Source: Symsagittifera roscoffensis (Eukaryota > Xenacoelomorpha > Acoela > Convolutidae). From it: DNA of 64,000 nucleotides. This document shows positions 1 through 10,829 of the stretch, piece after piece. The position numbers and the translations under genes were made by a program. The notes under the pieces were generated by a model. That model had not been told where the DNA came from. It was given only the letters and a program-made list of their open reading frames with translations, and ran no database searches. Each line of letters begins with the position of its first letter. The stretch's first letter is position 1. The stretch is taken from positions 74,225,345-74,289,344 of the forward strand of contig NC_087065.1 in NCBI RefSeq assembly GCF_963678635.1, in the 5' to 3' direction.

Positions 1-2268
1 CCGCAGGAAAAAATCTTGCATTACCAGACACCTTAAGTCGAAATACGCCACCTGAATTACTTACACGAAAAACCACAGTTGAAATACCCAAAAAACATAA
101 AATTCTACCTTGCAGAAAATGAAACATCACCCCGATTGGAATGCAAATATGCAGTAAAAACTGACGTTGAACAATCACAAATAAATAATTTACAACATTT
201 CCCACTTTATTTAGATTGTCAAAATAATCACTATGAAGTTGATCTACTTGGGACATCAATTTTAAACCAATCCCATATTCACAATGGATAAAAAACAACA
301 CCCAACAAAAAAGAATAAAACAACACCCGCCTAAAAAAGACCATTTTCCACTAATTGAAAAAGAAAATCTGACTGATAAAATAAACTTATCAGGACCACA
401 AACAAACGATTCAAAATACACAATAAATCAAGTTTTTGACCTCCATGACCCACTTGACACAATACCCTTATCTAAAAAAGAAATCGAAAACATTTTTCTC
501 CCCCCAACAGAAACAATTACAATTTCAACACTGAAACAATATCAAAACCTTGACCCAGTAATTCGACAACTGAAATCATGGCACAAATATAAAACTAAAC
601 CTATCAAAGCAGATTCAACTATTCTAGGAAACAAAACACTCCTCAGATATTTTCGAAAATTCAACAATACAACAATTAACGAAAACACAGACCTTCTAGA
701 ATACAAACTAAATGAATCTACAGTTCCCTGTCTCCCTTTAAGTATGATTCTTATAGCTTTTAATATTTCACATACACAAAATATTAAAGGACACTCTGGA
801 TCAGAAAAAAACATATTCAAATTTTATACAAAACTTTTATTTCCCAAATGCACCAATTTGGATAAAAGTACTATGCAATGACTGTATAGTATGTCAACTA
901 AATAAACCTTACCCAAATCAAAAACAAATAGCACAAAAACAAGATTTTAAAGGACAAAGTTTGTACTTTAATCATCGTATCTCATTTGATACCAAAGGAC
1001 CAATTTCACCCTCATCCGAAGGAAACTCCTACATTATGGTAATTGTTGACGCATTTACACATTATGTAGCACTTAACCCAGTACCACATTGTAACGCTTA
1101 TTACGCTTACACAACACTCTATGAACACTGGATAGCAAAATTCGGACTACCAGAAACTTTAGTTACAGACAACGGTACAGAATTCATAAATAATGAAATC
1201 ATCACACTATGTCATTTATATAACATTAAACACAAACCACGTACATCTCACGCACCTTGGACAAACGGCTTAGTCGAAGGTATGAACCGTTCATTACAAG
1301 AATATCTCAGATGTATCATCAATGGAAATGATACAAGATATACCGAATGGTCAGCAGATGTAAAACTATTTCCCTTAGCATATAATTCACAAATCACGAC
1401 AACTTTAGGAATGTCACCATATGAAATGGTTTTTAACCAAAAGCCACGCAAACCAATAATGTTTACAGCAAACTCTCATAAAAACGCACAAGGTTATTGT
1501 CAACCAAATAAAGACTCAATTTGTTATAACCTACCATTACATACACACGATGAAGATCATTTTCATCACCCACAAATTCTTAAATTAGCCTCCGGTACAC
1601 ACACCGAATGGATTTTAAACAGAGATAAAAAACACAATGAAATTTACCAAAAGGTAACAAAAAAGTTGTTACAAAGGCAAAATATTAATGAACAAATAAA
1701 TTCACGCTTTACACCAGCCTCCGATTTAAAAATTGGAACATTTGTTTTAATACCCAATTTTAATACTCAAAAAGGAATTTCAAAAAAGTTACAACCCCTT
1801 CGTAAAGGACCATACCAAATAAGTGCAAAACCCACTGATGTCACATATAAAATCACCGACTCAGATAAAAAAGAAATCGTTCAACACCGAAATAACCTAT
1901 TACCTTATTATCCAAAAGAATACGCACTCCGCGAACTAACTCAATTATATTCTTTTACAGGTTTAAAAGTTATTCAAAATAACCCACATACGGACACCAT
2001 AACAAAGGAACAAAATGATATTCACCTCGGAAATCAAAATACAAAATCAAACACCACAAAAAACAATACAAAAAATCTCGATCAAAATACATCTCAAAAA
2101 GAAAGAAAAAATAGAAAAATGACAGAACAAATAATACCCCAAAAACAAATCGACAAATCAGAACATAGAGAGTCTTCACGACTTAGAAATCAACCACGTA
2201 AAAATTATAAAATATTCATCCCACAATCTAAAATATTAAAGAAAGTTGAATTTCAAAAACAACCTTAA
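1..2268 (+). pseudogene. pol: Pol C-terminal part of copy A (RNase H end, integrase, GPY/F-type tail), frameshifted
   Basis: Replication polyprotein of the LTR element. Reading it against copy B shows three single-base length changes: one extra base near 90, one missing near 262, and one extra in an A-run at 804-811. From about 812 the frame stays open to 2268. It holds the integrase core with first Asp in FDTKGP, second in TDNGTEF and Glu in GLVEG, then a GPY/F-like stretch (RKGPYQI, about 1804-1824) and a lysine-rich tail ending at the TAA at 2266-2268. The zinc-binding HHCC part lies across the 804-811 frameshift. This copy shows the normal C-terminus of Pol, which in copy B is separated by a stop codon. 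Clear homology; non-functional as a single frame. Confidence 0.92.
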
Positions 2269-2862
2269 ATTCTACATTTAAAAATCTTTGCACCTCTGAA
2301 ACATTTCACACTTTCATTTTTCAAGATAACATGCTGATAAACACGCAGCGATTCTAGTTCAAAATTAGCCAATAGGATTCATCCAATCCGTCACCTTCTA
2401 TAACTTCAACACAAACCAACTAGACGAAAAATATTAAACTCCAGGCATATCTATAACTATAACTCTACGACCTCCAGGTCAAAAATAAGCAAACCACTCC
2501 AACTTGACAACTAAAATAAATATCACCATAATATCATAACCCTCCCTTATCTAATAAACCAAAGATCAACAACATTTCCCCAACTCAGCCCTCAAATACC
2601 CCCCAAACAAATATGTTAAATTAGCCTAAAGTAAAAGAACGACCATTTTATTTAGCCTAAAGTATAAAAATCTCAAAAATACCCCAGATCATTTGACAAA
2701 TGAAAATAAAGACAAAGAAGACCTCCCGATCACAATAAAAATTGCCCCCAACAATTTTTTACGAAACTCAACCCACTTGTCAAAAAACTAATAAATAATC
2801 CGACCACACTTGAAAATTGCCCCAAACAACAAAAAATATTCGATCACGAAGCCATTTCTTAA
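2269..2862 (+). other. Pol to small-ORF spacer of copy A with repeated TTAGCCTAAAGTA motif
   Basis: No long frame is seen. The segment is collinear with 31305-31904 of copy B and well conserved for noncoding DNA. The 13-mer TTAGCCTAAAGTA occurs twice, near 2622 and 2653, and the arrangement recurs in copy B. Short pyrimidine-poor AG sites could act as splice acceptors for subgenomic RNA, but none stands out. A regulatory role in RNA processing or export is inference only. Confidence 0.5.
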
Positions 2863-3078
2863 ATGCTCTTCTATCAAACAGTCACTAAAATTATCACAAA
2901 CCTCAAACAATTTTTTACGATACTTGAAACTTTCATAATATTTCTTTTTGATATCCTTGAATCTTTTCTAATACTCTTAATCATTTTTTGTAGTATTTTT
3001 TTAATTTTCTACACTATATTCGAACTATTTCTCCAACTTTCAAAAACCCTTGATTATATACACAGGTACGATTTATAA
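2863..3078 (+). CDS. Small hydrophobic ORF a (copy A), 71 aa
   Basis: A short protein that is almost wholly hydrophobic (runs of Ile, Leu, Phe from about residue 15 to 55), enough for one long or two short membrane segments, ending in a small polar tail (YIHRYDL). I do not recognise a family. The reason for calling it is conservation: copy B encodes a 76-residue counterpart at the same place with mostly conservative replacements. In copy A it stops 10 nt before the next ORF; in copy B the two overlap. Position between pol and env is where small membrane accessory proteins of complex retroviruses can lie, but no function can be assigned. Confidence 0.55.
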   Translation: MLFYQTVTKIITNLKQFFTILETFIIFLFDILESFLILLIIFCSIFLIFYTIFELFLQLSKTLDYIHRYDL

Positions 3079-3088
3079 AATTATCTAA

Positions 3089-3265
3089 ATGATACGAACT
3101 ATTTTCAGTAGAACTGATATTTTTCTACTATTTGTAATTTTCATAACATTTCTATCATCCCTCATTTTGACTATATGCAAATGTATAAAGAAAGCAATCA
3201 TCACATTCGCTCTAGCAACAATCCTCCTAATTCTTTTCTTAGAAGAATACTTTAATAAACATTAA
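3089..3265 (+). CDS. Small hydrophobic ORF b (copy A), 58 aa
   Basis: Starts MIRTIFSRTDIFLL and carries two hydrophobic stretches separated by a short basic, Cys-containing loop (TICKCIKKA), so a small two-pass membrane protein is the simplest reading. The first 46 or so residues are nearly identical in copy B, where the frame runs on to 88 residues; small length changes near 3236-3260 end it sooner here. It directly follows ORF a. No family recognised. Conservation between copies is the main evidence that it is real. Confidence 0.5.
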   Translation: MIRTIFSRTDIFLLFVIFITFLSSLILTICKCIKKAIITFALATILLILFLEEYFNKH

Positions 3266-3285
3266 CTTTTTCACTAAAAGAATAG

Positions 3286-4420
3286 ACCAAACAGCTATCA
3301 AAAATTGCTACCCAAAAGTCACCAAGTCAGTCTTCACCGACATCATCCCAAGATAACCCAACAACACCTTCAACTACCAATAATCCTCAAACATCTACCC
3401 GAATTTCCTTTCAAGATAACCCATACACTTTTGAAGAACGACACGCTCGTTTATCAGAACCACTAGAACCAGCTCAACGACAAGCACCTCTAAGCGAACC
3501 AACATATAACTTATACCCAACACTACCACAAGAATTAAGTAGAATAAGAAATCCTAGTAAAAACCAAAAGACAGTCGAAATAAATAGACAAATTATACAT
3601 CCTCGACGGAACAAGAATTTTCTAACTCCCCGAGGTTCATTTTGATATACCTCAATCCCCATCACAAAACACTCCAGAAAACCCCATTGGTATATTACCA
3701 GAAACCCCTACGCTTCTTTCACAACGTAGCACCTCAAGCCTACCATCAGATTACTTAGGTTCAACACCAACATCTGAACAAATACGTGAAAATCCCTTTA
3801 ACCCCCCAAACCAGGCATCACGACTACCATATTGGACAACACATTCATTTACACCAGGTGAATTAAATTTAGTCAATGATCCAATAGATATTTCTACGGA
3901 TACAACAACATCCTCATCACTACCAGAAACATTATCACTACCATCAACACCATCAATAAGCCAGATTTCACCACCACCTTTTAACCTAAATTTTCCAAAT
4001 AATCTCGACGCCAGATATCGAGAACAATCATCAACAAATATCCCTTTAAGACTAGATTGGAATACATTTACAGCCCCTCCACCATTATTTGGACAACATG
4101 TAGAAAGTAATCGCCTCCACAACTGGGCACTTAATAGATTACAATACCGACAAGACATTCACGACGATATCCGTGATCACAATATCCAAATACTTCAACA
4201 AAACAGTTTACAATTAAAGTTTGAAATCACAGTTAAATTAAACAACATTACTCAACATCCCTACCCATTAAACCCACCAAACATAACAGCTCAATCACTA
4301 CCACCACCATTTATAACCACTGAAATAATATATAAATACGACAGATATACCAAAAACACAATTGGTTACATCACATTTTATAACCCATACTCAGGATTAT
4401 CATACACATGTATATTCTAA
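3286..4420 (+). pseudogene. ORFm of copy A: methionine-free Ser/Pro/Thr-rich frame, broken by a 1-nt insertion
   Basis: Counterpart of the 378-codon frame at 32325-33461 of copy B. The frame is open from 3286 (after a TAG at 3283), contains no ATG, and is lost at a GG doublet near 3632 where copy B has a single G; after that it continues in the shifted frame to the TAA at 4418-4420, overlapping the env start by 13 nt. The N-terminal two thirds are rich in Ser, Pro, Thr and Gln; the last 110 or so residues look folded and end in YNPYSGLSYTCIF. Product unknown. Confidence 0.6.
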
Positions 4421-7023
4421 AATTATTAATTTTTCTCCAACTCCTTTTTCTAGTAATCTCAAATCAAAACATAAACCCTTCTCCCCGCACAGGACCCCAA
4501 GATTTATTAGTAACACATTACGATTGTGAAGAAAACGAACAAAAAACACTACACAAGTATGCAATAAATCAAGTATCACAGTGCGAAACAGAACCCCAAG
4601 CCATAGAAACTACAAACGTCATAGCAACACTTTATTCAAAAGCCCGAGCAACTACAGTTATAGGATATAAATTCACAGCAACATTTTCTGAAAAAAAAGT
4701 ACATTGTTCACAAGTCTCAAACGGAAATAAAAACCGACTTGACCATGAATCATTCTACCAGAGTAATATAGAACGACTTTTACATCTCAATCCCGAAGAT
4801 TGTAAAAACGAGTTACTCCGACTAAACATCACCAAAAATAAAAACACAGATAGAAATTTAGTATATTTCCAAGTTTTTTTAGATTCTGTACATCAAGCAG
4901 AACTTGAAAGATATCAAGGACATATAAAATTAGATGAAAAATACCCATACAACGGCGCACACGGACGATTAACCTATGACATACACGATAAACACTGGAT
5001 ACCACACATTGGTATAAATGACCCATCAAACTGCAAAGCAGACACAAAAAATAAAGGATACCAAGAAATAATGTTTTTCGATTGGAAAATACAACTCGAA
5101 AAAATACAACTCACACGAGATTTATCAGACAACACAATGATTTACCAAGGAATTAGATTACCTTGTAAAAACGACCAAGGTTATTGCGACCCTACAACCA
5201 GAACACAAGCAACAATTGTTTGGTTCCCCGAAGACACATGTACAACATTTCAAGTAGCAAAAATACACGCTCGTATGATAAAATTTCACGAAAAATATTT
5301 TATACAATCAATACCATATGAACATGTAAATCCATTACGCAAAATAAGTTCAAATTTTCGAAACATTCATAATATAGAAAATAAATTAACACGTTTTCAA
5401 ATATATCAAGAAACAGAACTTGCATGTAAATACAGAAACCCACTTCACAAAACACAATACTCTGAAATATTAGTTGAATACGAAAATGGATTCGACATGA
5501 CCACTGGAAAAATAAAAGTCGACCCATACGCCACAAGTCATCCCCTAAAAGAAGGAACATCATATATACCAGTTAATTTTCAAAAGAATACAGGTCAACC
5601 TGGTGGACATTTAAAACCCCAAAACGATCAAAGCACACGTTTACAAGAACTATCACTAATGAATAATACATATTTTGGTAATATCCACTATGATATTCAC
5701 TTAGATATGAAACTAGACTACACGATTAGCCGAATTTTTCAAGAAATGTCACTCTCCGAATTAGAAACATTACACCAACTATGCGAATTAGAAAGAACAC
5801 AAATATTACAATCACTTGCACTAGCAGTATTAAAAATACCCTACGCAGGATATTTACTATCAGGAAATAGATCAAATTTTTTAGACTATGAAGGAAACAT
5901 CTTATGGTTTTATACTTGTACTAAAAAAGTATCACCACTATACGTTTTTGAAGATAAACGATGTTATAAAAGAATCCCTATCTTTTATAAGAATAAAGTA
6001 CATTTCGTTGACACACTTTCTTGAAGAACCTATTTCTGGGATACCGCAGTTCCATGTGGATCACAAAATAGCCACAACGTAGTACAACTAAACCCTGATG
6101 AAGATAAATATTACCTTCTCATCCCATATCCCACATTAATGCAATCACTCAAAAAATTTTCACCAGAAAGCATTCGCGCTATCGCTCGAAACCCAAATAT
6201 AGACTTACAATCAATAGGAATATACTCAAAATCAGATATTCAACATCACATTAGAACACAACAATTCCAGGAATTATTAACACAAATGGACACAATACAA
6301 AGACAATCAATTGACCAAAACTTACGCAAACTTGCCGAAACCGCAGGATTTGCAGACATCTATACGCAAGACTATAGCGGATATTTTAAAGACATTAAAG
6401 ATTATATATATCTAAACGGTGAAAAATACCGTCCCCAAGATATATCACCTATCAATATTTTTAGCTTTGTTACACTCAAGAATGAAATTCTTGATTTTCT
6501 AGGATGGCCCTACTACATCTTAGAAAAACTAACTATTTTATACGCAATGTTTAACTTTATTGGATTTCTTTTTTCACTCTTAAAAGGAATCTATAACACA
6601 TGTGCTATACACACACAAGTCAATAGACAAGCAAGTGTAGCACGCATACTATTTGCAGGATTTTTTGGAATATTTTCTACATCTATAAACAAAATTCTTT
6701 TAGACGCACAAATAAAAGAATACAACACAAAAATAGCAACAAGACAAAACACATATGACGAAGAACATAACAATGCAGACACAACACCAACAGCACCACA
6801 GTTACCACCCCTACCACATAACCATCCATTATCCCTAGTCCCACGTAATTTTCGAAATTTAGCCATAACACATAATAATTTTAGACCAACTATATCACAA
6901 AGTCCCATCCAACATATAATGCCACACCACTCACAAGATGAAAATACTTATGAACAAATTATAGAACAACCCCATACCACCGCTTTTCAGTCTCAAAATA
7001 ATAATTTTTTTAGCCCACGATGA
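4408..7023 (+). pseudogene. env: Envelope-type glycoprotein gene of copy A, one in-frame stop
   Basis: Would encode about 871 residues. Seen: an N-terminal signal peptide (LLIFLQLLFLVIS, residues 5-17), many cysteines, several N-glycosylation sequons (NRS in SGNRSNF, NNT, NIT), and a C-terminal hydrophobic region around residues 703-730 (TILYAMFNFIGFLFSLLKG) with a second at about 747-763. This is the layout of a type I viral surface glycoprotein. A TGA at 6022-6024 replaces the CGA arginine codon of copy B and cuts the product at 538 residues; the same frame is otherwise open to 7023. The central block (LCELERTQIL, YLLSGNRSNFL, KRCYKRIPI) resembles, by my recognition only, glycoproteins of Jingchuvirales (chuvirus-like) rather than classical retroviral Env. 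The last codons overlap the ORFx start as ATGA. Confidence 0.82.
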
Positions 7024-8828
7024 GCCGACAACTTGGATCCCTACACCGATCAAATTCCCACCCAACCAACCTCACCACTCCAATCCCAATAATACCACTT
7101 TTTGCTTTTCCGCCACCCGATTTCCCATCCAGTAATGTAACATCCGGCATGAATTCCGATACTAACTCACACATCTCAGTTTTATACTCCATCTCACAAC
7201 TCAATAACCCGAATATTTAAACCCCCGATGAATTTGCCGACTCCGAACCATCTCCATCAAATAATTTTCACACCAATCCCTTAAATTTTTCCCAACCCCC
7301 TTTTCAACCCATATTACCAAATAACCCTGACCCAACCAATTCTACACCCTCTTATGCTTCCCAAGTCACTCCAACCTACTCCTCACTTCACTCAAACCAA
7401 TCATCTCATTCTTCAGACACCCCCCGAATCTCCCCAGAACTAGATAATTTCATTACCTTACAACAACAATCCTATCACCTTGACACCCCAACCATAAACC
7501 AAATCTCATCCACAATAGATTCATCCAACCCTCCTACCCCTACACCCTCTTCAATTTATACTGATTCATTAGCACCATCATCCACAACTACTGTATCTTC
7601 ACTCAGCACTAATAGAGCTTACCGCACTTTTAAAAGGAAGTTCCCCAACCATCCTTTCCCAGCGAAACCAGGAACAGCCCGTGAATACATCAACCATCCA
7701 CAACACACTAACACAAAAGAATTTTTAGCTATAACCTTACCCTCATTTCCACAATACACCTTAAACACCCCCCATGACACTAACGAGACACGTAACTTTG
7801 TAGACGAATACGTTTTAATGCCTACCCTTCCTTGGACCTCATATTATCATTTTACAAATCCCCTTTGCTTACCTTTATCTAACACTCATATCGATATAGA
7901 ACGAAATATGGACATGCTATATCGACTCACTACACCACTAACACCTAGACAATTTACTTACATTGGATACAAAAAATCACTAAAAACACACACTGCACCC
8001 CGAGCTAATGAATATACACTAGAATATTACGACCATAACATCATCAGAACTAACCAAGATCAATTCTTAGACGACGATCGCTTCGCTAACCCACAAATCA
8101 CCGAGAAATTTTTCATTAAAACACCATATGTATTTACACTAAATATCTTCGATCGCAAGTTTGACCACATTATCTCAGAAGCACTAACAGACACGCAAGC
8201 CTACGAAAGTTTTAAAGAACGCTTCCAAATATTTTCACTAACCTTTCATTTCCTTGCACCACATGAAAGAGATTTGCACTGCTCACACGATATTATGTTG
8301 CGCACTAAACAAACACACACATATACTTATTATCGTTTCATCCAAAATCACTTTGACCTACACACTCCCTCCAGACAACCACACCATCGTTTTCAATTCA
8401 TCAATTCCAAATACACCTCACCATTCTTTCTTAACTTCACATATTGCATTAAAGATACTAACCTTCATGGTATTCTTCGAAATTATGATCCCGTAACCCA
8501 AATGTATATCTTTTGTCCCATCACCAAGACCTTCAACGCAGAAGAATTTCGACCCTTCCTCATCCCACACGAGTTTGTACAACCTATAGAAATCCCCATT
8601 TTAGAATTCATCCATAACACTAAATTCAACCACAAATTATATAATCTAATCCAAAACACACCTTATGAATTTGCAGTTGGCACTGAAGAACTAACCACAA
8701 TTAAGGCACTTCAATTGCTTTGGCCACTGCTTCAAACTAAAAATATCATCCACATATTAGCCAAACTACTAACAACTTCAGATCTCATTCACGACATTTT
8801 CCCCCACGGTTTCTTCCCCGACGACTAA
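7020..8828 (+). pseudogene. ORFx of copy A, single nonsense codon
   Basis: Same gene as 36063-37862 in copy B, starting at an ATG inside the env stop (ATGA at 7020-7023). A TAA at 7218-7220 stands where copy B has GAA; beyond it the frame is open to 8828, so the break is a single substitution. The first 200 or so codons are Ser/Pro/Thr/Asn-rich; the rest has the composition of a folded protein. No family recognised. The stop codon is followed within 3 nt by a conserved splice donor. Confidence 0.7.
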
Positions 8829-8831
8829 CAG

Positions 8832-8907
8832 GTAAGTATGAATTATACATATTACTAATTAATTCAAACATTAGAAACTCACCATTCTTTATCTATGTTT
8901 TCTTTAG
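8832..8907 (+). other. Conserved 76-nt intron just after the ORFx stop (copy A)
   Basis: Donor CAG|GTAAGTATG, branch-like TACTAAT and acceptor TTTTCTTTAG lie within 76 nt, beginning 3 nt after the TAA of ORFx. Copy B has the same arrangement (80 nt, with an exact TACTAAC). Retention of donor, branch and acceptor in both copies argues for a working 3'-UTR intron. An exon junction this close to the stop would not be expected to trigger nonsense-mediated decay. Confidence 0.7.
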
Positions 8908-10419
8908 AATTTTAGCCTTCATCCAACGATCATCTGAAAAATTCACAAAAGAAAAATAAAAAATAGCAAACTTCTTCAAAACTGTTTAAAACCCTATTAA
9001 ATTTTTGCACCAACAATTAAATAAATATAATACCAATGCAGTAAATTAATTTATAAATTTTTCCCCCACCAGCAGTAAATCTAATAATGATGAAAATTTG
9101 TAACTTAATTTCCCCCAACAACTAGCAGTAAAATTAAAATTCTATGTAGTAAATTCATAAGAAGCAAAAGCAGTACTAACCTTTTGATATTTTCATTCAC
9201 TCGCATAAGAATTCTATCCACACTCGCACAGCTCGCCCACGAAGAATTGTTTAAAATAATGAATTTCAGTTTCAAGCTTTCACACTCGATAACTCTAACA
9301 CAAGATAACACGTTTCAAACTTTCCTTTAACCCGGTTGGAAAGGAATTATATACTAAAAAAACTAACCAATGCAGCTTACTAAACACCACAACACATAGC
9401 ATAACAGCATGACTAAGAAAAGGAAACCAACGGTACCCAAACCGGATTAACCCAGTTTAAAACTGGATAATTTATTCTTTTGAAGACTATTATAAAGTCT
9501 AAGAAAGAAATAATAAAACACAAAAAAGTCGAAAGACAAACCCATACTACAAACAATTTGATTTTTGAAAAAAGGACACAACCAACAAAACATAAGAAAA
9601 ACCACAACAAACCCAACATAAAACGTTGTCACATAACAGGACCTCTCACAAAAGCCGCATGCAATCATACTCCCACTCCTGGCCTAACCCACCAGGAAGG
9701 ACGTCCTGAGCATGCTCTATAGCCGGCCTAACCCACCGTGCTACATCCACGCTTTGTGACCACACTCCTATTTTTAAAAAGAGCTACTCAAGGGTGAGTA
9801 ACTCTTCAAAATAACTGAACTAAAACAAAAAGCTTTTGTGAAAACAACTAACTAAAATCATAATTAAAAAATATTAAACTAATAAAAGTTTTATAAAATG
9901 TAAATTACATTATGCAATACATAGATCAGAATACAACACCAAGGACGAACATCCAAAGACAAAACGACCCTACTACACTCGAGAAAGAAGGGCCAACTAC
10001 AATCAATATGCCGCCCACAATCACAACTCAAAGGATTTAGAGTACGACTTGACTTCGCAGAAAAGGACTTCATTGAACTAGACCAATGACCACCTCGATG
10101 TTCAAGTATACGTACAGATCCGAGTAACCAGGCATCCCCACCACGCACAATCTCCACGCCATTCCCAGACAAGGTCAAACACAAAGAAGTTCTCACCAAT
10201 GAAACAGAAAAACCTGACATAGCCAACCATTCTGAAATCAGATTTGAGTTTGTTGCGAAAACCCAGTCGTTGTCTTGAGAAGACACAATGATTGAATCTG
10301 GGACTTCTCTAATAAGAAAACCCAGAAGAAATAAGATGTTCGCCAAATACCAACGTCCATCATCCATCTTTCGAATTGCAGAAAAACTATTCTAAAAAAC
10401 TCTGTAAAACCCGGATGGG
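8908..10419 (+). other. 3' untranslated region of copy A with a GC-richer, structure-prone segment
   Basis: No convincing plus-strand gene. 8908-9650 is A-rich. At 9655-9760 the sequence turns GC-rich and self-complementary: GGCCTAACCCACC occurs at 9681 and 9725, CCTGG/CCAGG brackets the first copy, AGGACGTCCT at 9698 and GAGCATGCTC at 9708 are perfect palindromes. 9925-10390 has coding-like plus-strand frame 1 with two TGA codons and, on the minus strand, an open 158-codon frame. No classical polypurine tract precedes the LTR; the last bases are CCCGGATGGG. A packaging, export or primer role is inference. Confidence 0.5.
9891..10367 (-). CDS. Possible antisense ORF next to the 3' LTR, 158 aa, doubtful
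   Basis: An open minus-strand frame starting MDDGRWYLAN and ending 53 nt short of the LTR on its 5' side. It has a hydrophobic start and several Trp and Cys residues. No family recognised. Antisense genes near the 3' LTR are known in some retroviruses, which is why it is listed. The plus strand of the same block also looks coding-like (for example GFRVRLDFAEKDFIELDQ) with two stops, so the real gene, if any, may be on the other strand. Copy B cannot test it because the block falls in the gap. Confidence 0.25.
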   Translation of the reverse strand: MDDGRWYLANILFLLGFLIREVPDSIIVSSQDNDWVFATNSNLISEWLAMSGFSVSLVRTSLCLTLSGNGVEIVRGGDAWLLGSVRILEHRGGHWSSSMKSFSAKSSRTLNPLSCDCGRHIDCSWPFFLECSRVVLSLDVRPWCCILIYVLHNVIYIL

Positions 10420-10534
10420 TGGAACCTGATCTAAACTACATTTTATGATTGGATAAATTAGATATTTTACCAATGTAAAGTATTTAATATTAACCAATCA
10501 TGATCCATCTAACTAACAATCCACTTATTTGTAA

Positions 10535-10562
10535 GTGCTGAAATTACTTGTAATTTCAGCAC
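10535..10562. promoter_or_regulatory. LTR palindrome (13-bp perfect stem, 2-nt loop)
   Basis: GTGCTGAAATTAC, TT, GTAATTTCAGCAC. The same site in the 5' LTR of copy B has one mismatch. Could be an RNA hairpin if transcribed (as at retroviral poly(A) sites) or a dyad bound by a dimeric factor; the sequence alone does not decide. Confidence 0.6.
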
Positions 10563-10623
10563 CAGAGAGATTTGAATTTAACTTAGAAATTAGTTGAACT
10601 CTCCCGAGTACTTCAGCAGCCGC

Positions 10624-10629
10624 AATAAA
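10624..10629 (+). terminator. AATAAA polyadenylation signal candidate in the LTR
   Basis: Exact AATAAA at LTR position 205; conserved at 21183-21188 in the other LTR. It lies upstream of the TATAAGAG candidate, so the U3/R/U5 borders cannot be fixed from sequence. Confidence 0.4.
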
Positions 10630-10829
10630 CCAGTATACCCTAGATCTATTGAGCCTAGCAGAGACTAGTTAAACAACCTGAGACTAGATAGTATAAGAGT
10701 AAGACTAGGATCGGTATTAGACTAAGAAGTTGCACGAATCTATCCGGCCGAAAATAAGATAGCGTGACGAGCAGACGGTGTACCCCATCCGAAATTACTC
10801 TATGAGTTATACACTTCGGTCATAACTCA

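Larger units (their letters stand above)
1..10829 (+). mobile_element. Copy A: 3' half of a giant Ty3/gypsy-type env-bearing LTR retroelement
   Basis: This segment begins inside the RNase H end of pol and ends at a complete 3' LTR. It aligns collinearly with 29056-37956 of copy B, including the intergenic parts, so both belong to one family. Order: pol tail, two small hydrophobic ORFs, the methionine-free frame, envelope gene, ORFx, a small intron, a 1.5-kb 3' region and the LTR. Pol, ORFm, env and ORFx each carry at least one break here, so this copy cannot act alone. The sequence right of the LTR matches the reverse complement of DNA near 53149, which gives the uninterrupted target. Its 5' end lies outside the window, so its target-site duplication cannot be tested. 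Confidence 0.93.
10420..10829 (+). repeat. 3' LTR of copy A, 410 bp, TG...CA
   Basis: Starts TGGAACCTGATC and ends CATAACTCA; matches 20979-21388 over its full 410 bp with few differences, while flanks on both sides differ. A perfect 13-bp inverted repeat with a 2-nt loop lies at 10535-10562. AATAAA is at 10624-10629 and a TATAAGAG at about 10692. The right flank (AAGCTTGAG...) matches the reverse complement of DNA ending at 53149. Confidence 0.95.

Noticed and set aside
10405-10419. Polypurine tract before the 3' LTR
   Set aside because: The bases TAAAACCCGGATGGG are not a purine run; the last GGATGGG might serve, but this is too weak to annotate.
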